From: Trogon surrucura
Taxonomy: Eukaryota > Chordata > Aves > Trogoniformes > Trogonidae
Direction: 5' to 3'
DNA length: 64,000 bases
Assembly (NCBI GenBank): GCA_020746105.1
Contig: CM036617.1
Span: forward strand, 16,800,037-16,864,036
Below the pieces are notes generated by a model. The model was not told where the DNA came from and did not search any database. It saw only the letters and a list, made by a program, of their open reading frames with translations. The number at the start of each line of letters is the position of its first letter. Position 1 is the stretch's first letter. Shown here in pieces: positions 38,231 to 51,949 of this stretch. The translations under genes were made by a program, and so were the position numbers.

Positions 38231-39046
38231 AATCATAGAATCATTTAGGTTGGAAAAGACGTTTAAGATCATGGAGTCCAACAGTTAACCTAGCAATGTC
38301 AGGTCACCAAACTATGTCCCTAAGCATCACATCTATACCTCCAGGGATGGTGACTCATTCACTTTCCTGGGCAGCCGGTTCCAATGCTTGGCAACCATTT
38401 CTGTTAAGAAATGTCTCCTAACATCCCATCTAAATCTCCCCTGGCAGAACCTGAGGCCATCTCATGTTGTCCTATTGCTGGTTACTTGGCAGGAGAGACT
38501 AACCCCCACCTCACTACAATCTTCTTTCAAGCAGCTGTGGAGAGCGAGAAGGTCTCCCCGCAGCCTCCTTTTCCCACGGCTAAACAACCCCAGTTCCCTC
38601 TGCCTCTCCTCACAAAACTTGTTCTCCAGACCCTTCACCAGCTTTGTTGCCCTTCTTTGGACACGTTTCAGCACCTCAATGTCTTCCTTGTAGTGAGGAG
38701 TCCGAAACTGAACACAGGATTTGAAGTGCGGCCACACCAGTGCCGAGTACAGAGGAAAAATCCCCTCCCTGCTCCTGCTGGCCACACCATTCCTGATATA
38801 GACCAGGATACCATTGGCCTTCTTGGCCACCTGGGCACACTGCTTGCTCATGTTCAGCCAGTTGTTGACCAACACATTCAGGTCCCTCTCTGTCACACAG
38901 CTCTCCAGTCATTCCTCCCCATGCCTGCAGTGCTGCCTGAGGTTGTTGTGACCTAAGTGCGGGACCCAACCCTGGGCTTTGTTGATCCTCATTCAACTGG
39001 CCTTGGCCCACTGATCCAGCCTGTCCCGATCCCTCAGCAGTACTGC
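38231..39046 (-). mobile_element. CR1 LINE fragment, frame broken
   Basis: The minus strand carries the CR1 ORF2 C-terminal part in two overlapping frames (38462-38896 and 38676-39011), so at least one frameshift is present. Recognisable pieces are [20 protein letters not shown] and [18 protein letters not shown]. The 3' end has the CR1 UTR (GGTTGGAAAAGACGTTTAAG) and a short ATCATAGA tail. It is more diverged than the neighbour at 37196. Confidence 0.93.
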
Positions 39047-39729
39047 TTTAATAACTGATCACAGAATTTATGTTCAAAGCTCTCTGTCTAGCTTCCATGT
39101 AATAGTTTTAGTTTCAGCTAAATATAAGGAATTTGAAAAGAATCAGGAAGTTAGGCTATTTCTGGTGAAAAGAAAACCCTTTATTCTGAAAATACATGCT
39201 GTTTATTCATTACATGGTCAGGTCCTTAAAGGTGAGGAACTACTGAATTAATCAAAACAGTTCAAAGAATGTGGTGTCTCAGCTGTTCATATCATTGCCT
39301 CACACAGAATATATAACTACAGCCACATTTCCCTTATCAAACACTGAGTTAATTATGGTCATAAAACTACGAAAACAATAAAAAAAATAAATTTAGACAG
39401 AGAACTTAGCTTCTGAGCCGGTGTTTATAGATAGTACTAAAAAGGGGTATCAGAGCCTGGTAGCTTTTCTTGTGCAGAGAGCTCCATCAGAGCACACCAA
39501 TATGCTGGAGGCATTTTACTTTGCAGATATGCCTGAGTATCTGAGAGGTTTCAAGGTGAGGTGACTGTGGCTACTGCACATTTTTCTTTGGGGGCAATAG
39601 TGAAAGAAATAAGGATAATGCTTATATATGTTTCCCTGCAAGGAATCTTGCTCATTGATTGTGCACTAAATTTGGATGTCAGTTTCTGAAGAACTCTTTA
39701 AATGAGAGGGCAAAGTCATCACAAAAAAA

Positions 39730-39860
39730 AAAAGTGTATCTGGAAGCTGAAGCCAGAAAAACTCAAACTGGAATTAGGGAGCACTTTTTTAAGGCAGGCC
39801 AACTCATTGCCAGGACAGCTCTCCAAGGAACCACGGGTTTCCAGCGTGTTTGAGGACATC
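39730..39860 (+). mobile_element. Possible ancient CR1 fragment
   Basis: GGAAGCTGAAGCCAGAAAAA, ACTGGAATTAGGGAGCAC and the following Arg/Thr-type sequence loosely resemble the C-terminal ORF2 region of old amniote CR1. There is no tail or UTR to confirm it. Confidence 0.3.
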
Positions 39861-42800
39861 AGAAAATGTCTGCCTTTCCCAAAGCTATACAGTACAAGTT
39901 TGGGTTTGGCTTTGGGGGCAGCAGGGTGCTCTCCAGTGGCCTGTGGAGCACAGGAGGTCAGGGCTAATGGTCCGGAGGGGCCTCTGATATCAAAAGTTCT
40001 GTAGTAGAACTTCATGACCGGGGCTGAGGAGAGCAGAGCGGTGATGACTGTCGGGGAAAGGACCCAGCTGGAGATAACATGTTCACCCAAATCCACACCT
40101 GGCATTTCTCCAGTAGGTGCAGCAACCAAGAGGTGACTGCAGAGAATGATTCACCTGAAACACCTACCTCTGGTGGGGCTAGCTCTGATAAATGGGAAAG
40201 GAGCACAAAGGCTGGACTTGCAGCTTTGAGATGACTAGAGCCAGATAAGATGAACCCTTCCCTCCAGTATTTGATGATGATGCTAGCCATGTATCATTTA
40301 CCTTTGAAGTCAGACAACATTTAGCCCTGACTTCATTAGTCCATGATGTCTGATCTCTGTTTTAGTAAAAAGCAAATAGTAATAGAAAACTCAGTAAACA
40401 CTTCTTAAAAATAATGAAAAATAAGGGGTATCCAGTTGCTCATAGCCAGTTTTTTGCTTGCTGTCATTTACTTTTTATTTGTTAGGAACAGTAGTAACAT
40501 TCTTGACCAGTAGCATAAACACCAATAGAAATCTGAAGCCTCTCTCAAAAATCAGCTTTTTTTCTCTCTAATTAGCTTAAGAAGATCACAGATAATCAAT
40601 AAGAAGATTACCAAATATCTGTCTAGCTTCATCTTCCAGTGACAAGAGGATGGAGAGCAACTCTGGATGCTATTTTAGATAGTGAATTTTGTACTTTGCA
40701 GAATTTATTTTAAAATCCTGCTATGCAGCGTTATCTAATCTCCTTCTGCTCATCTAAAAATACCATCATGCTAGCATGCAAACCGAATTATATTTGTCTG
40801 AGATTCACGAAGGAGGAAGCATCAAAAGTGCAAAACACTCAACACAGATCCAAGTTCTGATACAGATGAAAAATCCTACTCTGCGATTTTTGAAAGTTAT
40901 CTAATGCAAAGGTCACGCACAGTTTAGCTGTGCTCAGAGCATAAGAAACCAAGCATTATGAGAATGGAGTTCATAATTTAGTATAAGGACCTTTACTCTA
41001 GTAGGAACATAGCCTAAAATAACGACACAGACCGAAAAGCTGTATTCCTTCTTATCAGAGATAACTATAGGATATCAGGAATAAGGAAAAAGAGCTTGTC
41101 TTATGATCAGCGGTAACATTCAAACTAAAGGATTATTAAATGTAAATGGAATTTATGGGTTATATTTTTTATTGATATGAATAAGAAACACATGTTCTTA
41201 ACAGAGCAAACATGGGAAAAAATTAATTGGCTTAAAACCCAGGCATCTGAAATAGTCACTAAAGCTATGATATTTTTGACATCAACATGATATCACTACA
41301 GGTGATCTTGTCGTGCATTGTGGCTCTAGCTATTGCTTTTTCACTGACGAGTTCCCCTTTCCCAAAGCGCCTCTCTGCCTAGACACATATCACAGGATGC
41401 CTCACTTGCTTGACTTCCAGATGTCATCCCAAGAACTTTCATTTTCATCCAGTAAAAAATGAACCTTTTTTCTCTCATGGCACCCCTGCACTGTCTCTGC
41501 TCGTCCTGTGACCTAGCAGTCATTTCTGACTCATTCTGTTTCCTTGTATTTGCATTCCAAATAAATCCCATTGCTGCTTCTTGTATAATATTTCTATGCA
41601 TTAACTCTTTTGTGAGGTTAATTCTGTGCTTTTATTACCATAACAACCTTTTATCTCCTTTATACATGTACTAGCAACTCCTGGACATACAGCAATCAGA
41701 CCATGTTCCTTGCATACCGATTTGATGATGTTAGCTCTTTTTAATCCCTTAGCAAATTTCCTTTGTAGTACCAGCAGAATCTGTATAATTTTTGCCCAGT
41801 TATTCTATGCTTCCCTGTGTAAAGACAGGGTGAGAATTATCATCTGCTCTCTCATGTGCCTCCTTAAGGGTCTCATTTCTCTGAAAAAAGAAAGAAAAAA
41901 ACCCCTCAAAACTCACAACACCAAATTGTATTTCTTAACTCCACTGCAAGAACTCCTCTGTCCTACTGAAGTCCCATGTCAGTTTATTTTTATTTTCTCC
42001 TCTGCTCCTCTGTTCTTCTCTCCCCAATAATATTCACTACTGTCTTGTTTTCCCCTTACAGTGCTGGGTCCAGTTAAAGTTGTTTCTATGCCCCAGCAAC
42101 TTGTGCAAAGAGTGAGTACTGTGTAGGTACTCTGAGGTGCCTGCTACCTCTCTCAGGGCTGCAAGAGGTTATGAAGTAGCCACCCTGATACTGATCTAAA
42201 CCTCGTCGTTGAGAATTAATTGCATTTATCTCCTGTGAAGACACCAGACAAGCTCTAGGCAATATGAAACTTGAATGGAGGTATAACGCTTCAAAAAGAG
42301 GGGAGTGGGGGAGGAGGGGAAAGCAGCACCACATAGACAGTGAAAAACACATCGGAATTTACAGGAAAGAAGACTAAGGAGGTAAAAGATCCAACCAGCT
42401 TTCATCACTTTGCTTTTTTCCTTATATGCCTTTTAGCTGTGCTGCTCAGCACTGTTTGTGGAGGTTTATACACTCTGACAAATTCTGGTTGCTACCTTAA
42501 GAGCATTTATTCCTCACGGAAACTCATTTCACATCTCATCAGTTCCAGCAATGAGATGGGGAAACCGATTTCTCGTTTCTCTGAGGTCTGTGCATGTTGG
42601 GCGGATGGCACAGCCGCAGCCCCAGCTGAACCGAGCCCTGGCCTGGGTTCCCCCCACACCTCCTCTGGGCTGGGTGATCTCCAGGTTTGGAGCTCCCCTC
42701 TCCTTAAACAGCATCTCCAGGCATTTCCAAAGAAATGCATGTCAACAGAAAACACACTTTCATTTCAGCTCCCTTCTAGCAAATTAGACGCCAGCATAAA

Positions 42801-44490
42801 TAAGCATTTGATTAAGGCATGCTGCATCCATTTCCATGTATTGCTTTTTCTTTCCCTTGCATGGAACCCTGCAACACAACTCCACATCAGTTACAGTGGG
42901 CTGTGCCTGAGAGATATTTAAAGACACTGCCAGCACTTGGCCTGTTTAGTTTGCAGGGGCTGTGGCACTTCATATTAAGCCATAGTGTTTGGCCATGAGC
43001 TCTGGTCTCAACCAAACCCAGAAGCCGTGGAAAACCACAGAATATCACAAGATTCCTGCAAAAAACCCCACCCATAAAACTATCTGTTTGCTCAAGTTAT
43101 GAACCCGTTTACTTCTGGAAACTGCTGAGTATTTTGGTAAAGTTATGGCAAACTTCCAGGTCATAAAAAACCCCCTGAGTTATTATTAGCATTTTCCAAA
43201 GCCATATATAAAAAAAATAGCCCTTACTGTGGCATTCTCATTTTCTCATTTTCTCTGCTGTTGAGTTACTTCTTGCAGTTGGACATGATAGAGAAGAGCC
43301 ATATAGTCTATTCAGGGAACTGGAGCAGCACTCACAGTTTGGGGAAATTAAAGGCTACACACGATAGCTGTTAGTCCTGCAACACTGGGAGGAAGCACTG
43401 GTGTTGAGTACAGTGTGAGGCTTTGAATAGGAACTAAGGGAGAGCTAAAAGCATTAAGAGCTTGAGAAGAAGATAGCCTGGAAACCTCTCTCTGGACTCG
43501 AAGTCTCTCCCTCAATAAACACTCTGGGCATTAGTGTCCCCACAGCTGCCAGTACCCAGCTACTCCAGCGCTGTGAGGCACTGGCTACAAACCCAAAAAG
43601 GAACCTATTTTGAAAAAATTGCCTGTCTGTTTTTATCACCCAGAAATACTGGGTAGTTCAGAAATGCCAGATATCTTCCAAGTTATTTCCAACCAAATTT
43701 TTAATTTTGAGGACAAGCATATCCATGTGCAGGACAAATAACACTGGTGGGTCCAAGAGCTCAGTAGATGAAGCTCCAGGATAGGAAAAATCAGCCTGGC
43801 AAGAGAAGTGTTCTGGCATCTGCACGATTCAGTTTCAGTTGCTACAGGCACCTTCTTTGCTCCACTACCTTATTCCTCCTTCTGGTGTCTTTTGCAAGTA
43901 AATCAAAGTAATAGAGTCTTGTGTTTCAATCTGGCCTACATTCTCCTGCAGCTGAAGGCAGATATTTTTAAGCAAATTAACAGTGCTGGGGTTTTCATAA
44001 AGTGTGAAGCTCTGTCCGTTATGCAACTAAAGGCTTTATGGTTAAGGTTAGTGTATTTCAATTGTCTTCAAAAAGAGTAAACCACCTCCATGGTTCCAAA
44101 ACAGGCATGCTGAGAAGGCCCTCCCCGGTGCCTTTACTGCCAGATGTTTAAATAAAACCAGAGGTCAGTGTCGAAGGAGTATAAAGAAAAAGACTTATTA
44201 GCTTTGCGTAGCTAGTAATAATAATAAAGCAGAAAATATTTTGGACTAAAATTAATGGATGCATCTTTTGTAATGTCATATGTGAATTTATCTGCATGAC
44301 TTCCACTCATGTTAACAGGAGCCACTTGGCTAAATTTCTGCTCAGTGAGTTGTTAATTCATCCCTAAGGGAATAAGTTTAAATTTAAACTTACAAAAGAC
44401 ATTTAATGCTAAAGCTCAAACACTGTCTTGAATTCACGTGTTTTTCAGAGAAAAAAATGAGTAACGAAATAAATTATCAGTAATGTATTA

Positions 44491-44914
44491 TCACAAAATC
44501 ACAGAATGTCAGTTTGGAGGGGACCTTTAGAAATCATCTAGTCCAACCCCCCTGCCAGAGCAGGATCACCTACAGTAGGTCACACAGGAACGCGTCCAGG
44601 CGGGTTTTGAATGTCTCCAGAGAGTGAGACTCCACAACCTCCCTGGGCAGCCTGCGCCAGTGCTCTGTCACCCTCACTGTGAAAAAGTTTTTCCTCACAG
44701 TTTTGTGCAACCTCTTATGCTCCAGCTTGCACCAGTTGCCCCTTGTCCTGTCAGTGGACATCACTGAGAGGAGCCTGGCTCCATCCTCACCATTTACATA
44801 TTTATAAACATGAATGAGGTCACCTCTCAGTCTCCTCTTCTCCAAGTGAAAGTGACCCAGCTCCTTCAGCCTTTCCTCATAAGGGAGATGTTCCACTCTC
44901 TTAATCATCTTCGT
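44491..44914 (-). mobile_element. CR1 LINE, 5'-truncated, C-terminal frame open
   Basis: The minus strand encodes 112 residues without a stop, from [18 protein letters not shown] to [13 protein letters not shown], then a CR1 3' UTR and an ATTCTGTGATTTTGTG tail. It is clearly related to, but a different subfamily from, the copies at 1 and 37196. It is 5' truncated at about 44914. Confidence 0.95.
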
Positions 44915-45639
44915 GAATATTGAATTTCATTAATTTAGTGATTAATTTGGTGTGGTCATTAACTGTGACATTCTGATTCTGACCAATACCTGGTTAGGGT
45001 GGCACTCTTGTGTCCCAGCACCAGATGCTCCCAAACACTTCACAAAAAATAAGTGCTTAATAACATGTTTATAACCAGCATATTTTTTTCTAGCTACTGT
45101 CAATAGTTAGCTTAGGTTCTGATACAGATGTGATTCAGGATTTTTTAGTTTATATTTTACTTCTGTTTCTCTCAGAATTCTTCTGAATTATGCACCCCTC
45201 ATATTTAAGGGTTGAAATTCCATACTGATTTACTGTGAAAGAAAAGACAAATTCCTTTTTTAATCATTTTAAATTACCTTCCTTTCAATCTCTCCTGACT
45301 TCTTTTCTTAAGCAAAACATTATTTAGGAATACCTAATTTTCTTTTAGGTACTATTCACTGTTTTTCATCTTTCACCATGTTCTTTCTTATTCCTTTTCT
45401 AAATGAAATTATCCAAAACTTTTGAGCCACTTTCCTTACAAATGTTTTTGATATGTATCTTTTCCTGTATCTCTCTTGATGTATGCTTTCTGCTTCCATA
45501 CACCTTTTCTCCCCCCTCCTCTCATACCAGGAGTGTTATATGAATAACTCAGTTGAGACTACTCATACTTATGTTCACTGTTTTCCTAAACTGCATTTAT
45601 AAATGGTTAAATAGGTCTTCTGAAATCCCTTGCAGCCTT

Positions 45640-46170
45640 TCTCTGCTGTTAGAGTAGCTAGCTGTCATTTTTGCCACCTCTCTGTTCATGTCTCCCCAGA
45701 TTGACCATACATGAAATATTATTTAATCTGCATGCTAGCGTCACCCACAGATAACCACTTCCTATGTAGAAAACGACCCATCTCCTTCACCTCTTTGCTC
45801 TGTATCTATCAACCAGCTTCTAATCCATGTCTGATCTTGTCTGCCTGACTGTTCATCCTCTGAAGAAGGTGCCAGGTCTTTTAGCATTCTTGCACAATGT
45901 TGTGGTGCTGTATAAATATTTATTCATACATAATACTCTCCAAGTTCATTTTATCAGCTTATAGTCATCTAGTTGGTTTGTACCTATTAATGTTTTTTCC
46001 AGTTAACTTTTCTACCACTGAGATAAGGCTTTTTGCTCTGTAATTACCAGGGTCATCCCCTGCATCTTGTTTAAAATTAGATAAAATATTAACTATTCTC
46101 TAGTCCTAGCTGATTTGGAGTATGCTGTTCTATGCAGTTAATTCTGAGAAAAGCCTCTCACCTTGGATAA
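45640..46170. repeat. Possible ancient amniote interspersed repeat
   Basis: The block around 45805-46150 (for example ATAAGGCTTTTTGCTCTGTA and ACCAGGGTCATCCCC) reminds me of a widely dispersed old amniote repeat, but I cannot name the family or fix its ends. Confidence 0.25.
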
Positions 46171-47345
46171 GCATAACCACGCTGCTCACAGTGAGGCAAG
46201 GGCCTGACCTTCACAGCCTTCTGCTATTGCAGCCCTAGGGTCTCCCAAGTTAACGCCTTTATGGTACGAGTACACATCACATCCATATTTAAAGTCCCTA
46301 AAGTTCATTTTTGCTTAAGTCTTAAGCCAAGTGGTAAATCAGGCTCTTACAAGAGACACATGGAAGAAATCAAGTTAGCACAGCATGTAGCTAACTGACT
46401 TTCAGACAACTGAAAGGATAATACCAAGCAATCTTCCCAGATATGTTCACTTTAGCGAACATTGTTCATGTCTGCTTCTGAAAATACTGATTTAGAGGCA
46501 AGAATATAAAATTCTCTTTCCTTGTTTTTCCCTAGGGCTTTTCCCTAGGGTCTTCTTCATACAGCTAATAAATCTGGAAATGAAGAGAGTTTACAAGTGA
46601 ATTAATTTTCATTTCCAAGCATGGTCATAAGTTTAAGAGTCATAGGACAAAACAAGAGGAAGTGCAGTCAAATATCTCAAGGAGCACCTGTCTCTGTGTT
46701 AACAAAAAGAATATTCCCAGTGGTATACACATTCACGTTCTACCAGTCCCTCACTGGGAAAAATCCATCCAGCACAAGCCTCATTCTTGCAGCAAACTTC
46801 ACTAGGACGCTGTAGTAGCATCCACATGGATTGGTGGCAAAAGTTCTCTCCATTTTTCTTCTAAATTAACTTACCCATAAATACCTCTTAACACCCCTTT
46901 CTAACATACATGTAAGCTCCTTCCAGGTTGCTCATTCACCACTTCCAAATGCAAATCACTGGGCTACATTGTGGCATTAGAGACACAAATATTGAACTTG
47001 TTTGAAATCAAGCCTTCCTGAAGGTTGACTGCATGGGTGTGTGTCTCTATGGCTTACGGCAGTGGAAGGTATGAATGTGCTCCACAATGTCCAAGCTGGT
47101 ATCTAGCACGGACATGGAGAGGAATGCCATTATCATAGAATCATTATCTAAGTCTAAGCTGCACTCTGAGGCTACCTGAATCTGTCTGGGAGCCTGAGCA
47201 GATCCTTCACCTCAGGAAGAGTGGTGACCACTTGGGGGCATTCACTTAAATGCTCTGGTCTCTCTCAAGTGACAGCATCTTTGCCTGTGACACTTCACTG
47301 TGGTCAGTGACTTTTGCCCACTGTTTTTTGCACTGCAGATCCAAC

Positions 47346-47458
47346 ATGATAATCAATGTAAGCATAATAATATAACTTGAAAATGATAACATGATATAGC
47401 ATAATGACAATATAACATGATATAGCATGTTCAATATAAAATGATTATCAATGTAAGC
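47346..47458. repeat. Short direct-repeat cluster in the PDGFD intron
   Basis: A perfect 17-bp repeat ATAACATGATATAGCAT occurs at 47386-47402 and 47412-47428. It is flanked by an 18-bp repeat (ATGATAATCAATGTAAGC at 47346-47363 and a one-mismatch copy at 47441-47458). The cluster lies about 90 bp inside the intron, after the donor. Confidence 0.85.
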
Positions 47459-47549
47459 GACACACATGGCTCTGAGAAAAGCCTTCAGAATCCACATAAA
47501 TAACAATGCCCCAAAGAAGTATCAAAGAAAAAAAAAGAAATGAAAATAC

Positions 47550-47764
47550 CTCATGATACTTTTTCACTGTTTTCCCTGACACGCATGTGCAGGATTTCCA
47601 GTTTGAAGTCCCGCAGCCACAGTTCCCTCCACAGCGCTGAACGAGGAGGCAGCGGGGGAAGAAAACTACATTCGTCAGCTTCAGTTCCTCCCTTAAATTG
47701 ACAGAGTAATTTCTCGGAGTGCAGCTGTAACGTTTCACATCATCATTCAACCTGTCCAGGTCAA
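47550..47764 (-). CDS. PDGFD: PDGFD penultimate coding exon (growth-factor core)
   Basis: This 215-bp exon completes a Val codon split with exon 60736-60937 and encodes 71 further residues, from DLDRLNDDVKRYSCTPRN to SGKTVKKYHE. It carries most of the PDGF/VEGF cystine knot: CTPRNYSVN, FPRCLLVQRCGGNCGCG, and WKSCTC. The CGGNCGC spacing, with extra residues between knot cysteines, is characteristic of PDGF-C/D. An N-glycosylation sequon NYS is present. Minus-strand splice sites are acceptor ACATTGCAG/TTGACC and donor CATGAG/GTATTT. The product is a secreted dimeric mitogen that is active only after its CUB domain is cleaved off. The sequence is very close to the mammalian protein, so I am confident of the name. 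Confidence 0.98.
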
Positions 47765-48329
47765 CTGCAATGTAAAAGAGATTTCATTAGTAAGGTTTGA
47801 GTGGGACATTCCTCCAGTTTATACCACTCCCCAGGCAGTCAATAACACAAAGTGAAGTGTCACCAGTTGGAAAATATGTGAAGCATAGCAGTGATTTCTG
47901 AACATAAACCCACCATTTTTAAATCATTACAGGTGTCCATCAAGGCTCTCATCCTGCTCCCGCTGAGTCCCTTAAAAGAGCTCACACTGGCTATAAAGGT
48001 GAAGCGAAGGCTTGCGGTAAAATATGGGCCTGAAAGCTAAAGACTGGTTAGTTTATTTGCTTTGTCATCGATCTGTTGTGTCCTTAGGTAAAAGGTTCCA
48101 CCTCTGTTACTCTCTTCCTCTGCTTCTATCTGGCTTACTCAGACGATGAGCTCTTTTCTGTTATTATGGGGCTAACTCCTTTTGCTGAACTGCAGACATA
48201 CAGAAGGTAAACACCTTAAACAAGGCTCTTCCTCTGGTCAGTAGAGAAATGTCTTTGGAGAGTGATTCATCCCTTCTTCACAAGGGCATTTAGGACAGGT
48301 GGAAGGACTTGCTTTCTCAAGATGCCTGT

Positions 48330-48483
48330 CTGGAGTCTCCTTCTCTGGAGACACTCAAAACCTACCCGGATGCATTCCTGTGTGACCTACTCTAGGTCAT
48401 CCTGCTTTGGCAGAGGGGTTGGACTAGATGATCTTTCGAGGTCCCTTCCAAGTTCTAACATTCTGTGATTCTGCGATTCTGTA
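48330..48483 (+). mobile_element. CR1 LINE, extreme 3' end
   Basis: Begins GGAGTCTCCTTCTCTGGAGA, continues through the last ORF2 codons and 3' UTR (GATGATCTTTCGAGGTCCC, shared with the young copy at the window start), and ends in ATTCTGTG/ATTCTGCG units. Confidence 0.92.
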
Positions 48484-51400
48484 TTGTTTATGGATAGAAT
48501 CTAGATAACTCTCTTTTAGAGGGAGAAATCAATCTCAGCAATATTAATTTCAGCTGTTAAATGCTACTATAATAGGCATACAAATAAATACAATTAAAAC
48601 TAATCAGCTTCACTGAATGCCAGTAGTTGGTTGATGTTTAAATGCCTGGTATTTCTGTGAGATGTGTCATGTAAATAAGTAGTAAAGCCAACCATAAAAA
48701 TAACTTACAGACTAAGAACTGTGAGTTTAAGTGCTGTTTGTAACTTTAGATTGTAAAGTTAAAACAGAACAGAACTCCCCCTTCTATAAATACATTTTCC
48801 ACAATTGCAGCACAGATAAAAGTAACAAATTCAATTAATTTAATTTCTGTAGAAGTTTTCTGATTTCTTTTTTCCTCCTTTCCTGCCTTCTTGTCTTTTC
48901 CTTGGGATTCTGTCCACCAACTAAGTATTCAAAACCTCAATAACACATGACTGGAGGACAAGAACATGTGTTGAGTTCTCACCTCAAACAGTATTTGCTG
49001 ATAGAAACAACAGGAAAACAGGAACAGCTCAAATGAGAACTGAGATAACAGTGTAGCATTTGTGAACATATCAGATTTTCATGGGTGTGTGTAATAGCTA
49101 AACATTTTCTCTGGTCCCAAGTGCATCTATGCTTGTGCTTTACTACAAACATGAGAAAACCGCCCACAAAGACACTTCGTACCTTCTGTGACTGGGTCCT
49201 TGTCAACATCTCAAAGCAAACTATGGAAAAAAACTGTGATTTGTAAATATCATGCACATTTACATTCTGGCTTGGAGATATTCACAAGGCATATATGTAA
49301 GAGGCAAGGGTACGTAAATGTCATGAGTGCTGTTATAGAAAATCATAGTGGTTTTACTTTTCTGGCAAGGTGTTATCTCAGTCTATGGGAATTTGGCAGA
49401 TAAATTGCAATTTTATAGCAATTGTGATACATCTCACCATGAAATCTCAGGGGTTCTCTCCAGAGAGCTAGCATCTCTCCAGAAGAGGTATAGATCATCC
49501 TCCTGATATAAGCACAAAATCAATGGGGCTGCTGGCATACTCATGCACTGGGAGAAAAATCCACTCTGATTGTCCACAGACAGGACTTAAAAGTCCAGAG
49601 GATATTGATTTCTTTGTTTTAACAGATGATATTTTCTCCTCTGCTGTCATTCTGCAAAGCCATCCCTTTTCATTGCAGGCTCTTGGGCTAATTCTTCGTG
49701 CAGGGAAGTGTTTCCCACTCGTCTAAATGTTCTCATCAGGACCTTTGCCATCAGCTTTGCATACTGATAAAGCAAAGAGGTATTTGGCTACTATTCATTT
49801 CAGCCAACTGATGTGAAGGAAAAATTAACCAAAAAAAGAATAGGGCAGAAAATACTCTGCTTTAGTGATTAGTGAGATTTCTTGAGGGGCACTGCAGCAA
49901 TCCAGGGGAATGGATACTCGTATGAGCAGGCAGCTGTCAGGACAGGCTGGCTGTGTACTAGGATGGCATTTGCTGATGGAGCATCACTAGACGGAATTAG
50001 AATAAATTGCTCAGAGGCTTAATTCAGCCTTAATCCAGCTAAGGTAACACAGGAAACAAGGCTTTCAGCTATGAACTGGTCATTAAAGAGGTCCCAGACC
50101 CAGGTCAGATGAACTGACATCTGTGTCCAGGAGATGATGTGCAGGGGACTGAACAAAATTTGCTCTACGACAGGTGAAATTTCCCCCCAGGCTCAACAGC
50201 TCTCCTTCCTGCATTGAGCTGATACCTATTATCACTGCCACGCAATCACACAGAAATTAGTCTTTGTAGAGAGACTGGCAGAGAGGGAAGGCACCGGCAT
50301 TTAAAGGAGCAGCGTGGGGGGGATTTCCTGCAGAGAGCATATTATATCCATCACAGTGTTACACATATTAGCTTCAGTACTTAAACTGCTCAATTTAAAT
50401 GGCAAGGGGTGACCTGGCAAAGGGCTTTCACTGGAGGGAAGGTTTTGCTCACTAGCCTTCAAAAGCCCAGTTTTGATGACTTTCAGAAGTCTTTGCAGGA
50501 TCTCTGAGTCAGTACTGTGAAGAGCTGTTGACTTGCTTGAAGCATAGGAGTGAATAATGAGATAATTAGAACAATTTTTTTTTCTCTGTGCAGTATGAAG
50601 GAATCAGCTGTTTTCAATGAGGGCTCAAAACTTTCTCTAGACGCATTCTTCAGGAATTCAGAAATCAACCAATAGCAAAATACATTTGATTTAGTGTATT
50701 TTCCTATGATGAATTATATTTGAAAAACCTATGGAGAATTTTCAGGGGAAACTTGCATGAATTCTCCTTGGTATCATACTCAAAGCATTCTGACCCTGAC
50801 TTATTAACAGTTTTCAGGATCCCGAATCCCAGAAATATCAGTTAAGATGTGGTTTCTCTGCACTTTGCCATATCTCAGGTATCAGAGTTCAGGCTGAAAT
50901 AAACAAATACATTAGCAGAAAGGTCTTATATTAGTGAAGATAAAATCATTAAAATAAATAACATCAAGCAGAGAAGGAAAGACTAAATGAAGGGTTTAAG
51001 AGATACAGAGTTCATCCTCCATAAAATTTCAGCTGCAGATAAACACACTCTTTTTTACTCTGCTCTGTAGAAATCCAGTACTTGGTGGGGTAAGGTGAGT
51101 GTGCAACATCTTCTGTACTCTGGTAGCATCACACTGACACCCAAGAACATTTCCCTCTGCCTAATTAGCTTTAGACCATGGTGTGCAGCCCTCTAACAAA
51201 AGAACATGTTGCTCCAAACAACACTACTGAAAGCTTCAATACGTATGTTTCCCTGTCTCGGGGTTGTTTTACTGTCTGGAGCCAGTCCATTTCCTCATCC
51301 ATATAACAATGAGATTTTACAGTACAGTCAGTTTCATGCATCACTTCACTGCTGTGACTAAAATGTAACCGAGCCTTGGTGTGATTGGTGTGAAATCCTG

Positions 51401-51949
51401 CTGCTTTACTTATCAAAGACTGAAACCACTGGAGTCCTTAATTTAAAACTAGAACTAAAAGGTTCTGTAGACTGGATGCAAATAACTTCAAAGTATTATT
51501 GCAGAATGTCTGCATCAGAGGCTCAATTTAAAGGCAAGGCAGACATAAAAAAGAATCACTGGAGCAGTAAGCTGGATACTTGGGATACAGTGTTTACTGC
51601 TCCTCCCCCTTAAATCCTACGCTCAAACCCGTCCTCATTTCACATAGTGCTATGTCATGTGCTTACCTTGAAATACTGATCTTAATTGGAGGTGAGCACC
51701 TAAATCAGGGACTGCAGCTAACGCCATGTCTTATTCAGAAGGGACAGCCTTGAAGATTGGAGAGAAAACCTGTCGTTGATTAATTTTAAAAAGACAGATG
51801 ATCTGTCATGTTTTCTTTTAACACTATATCTGTTCCGAATTCATACAGGACCCTAAGAATGTCATATCCAAACATTTTATACTTTTTTCATGCATCAGCC
51901 ACAGGTCAGAGGCGAGGTGTAAGAGAGTAGCCACCTCGCCACAGTATTC

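Larger units (their letters stand above)
34885..47549 (-). other. PDGFD last intron (12,665 bp)
   Basis: Bounded by a minus-strand donor GAG/GTATTT (at 47549) and acceptor CAG (34885-34887). It contains CR1 copies at 35670, 37196, 38231, 39730(?) and 44491. The remainder is AT-rich sequence without a recognised gene. Confidence 0.9.

Noticed and set aside
38411..38956. 181-codon plus-strand ORF
   Set aside because: Antisense to a minus-strand CR1 copy (38231-39046).
42340..42921. 193-codon plus-strand ORF
   Set aside because: No recognisable domain, opposite strand inside a PDGFD intron, overlapped by similar-length frames on the other strand; base composition alone explains it.
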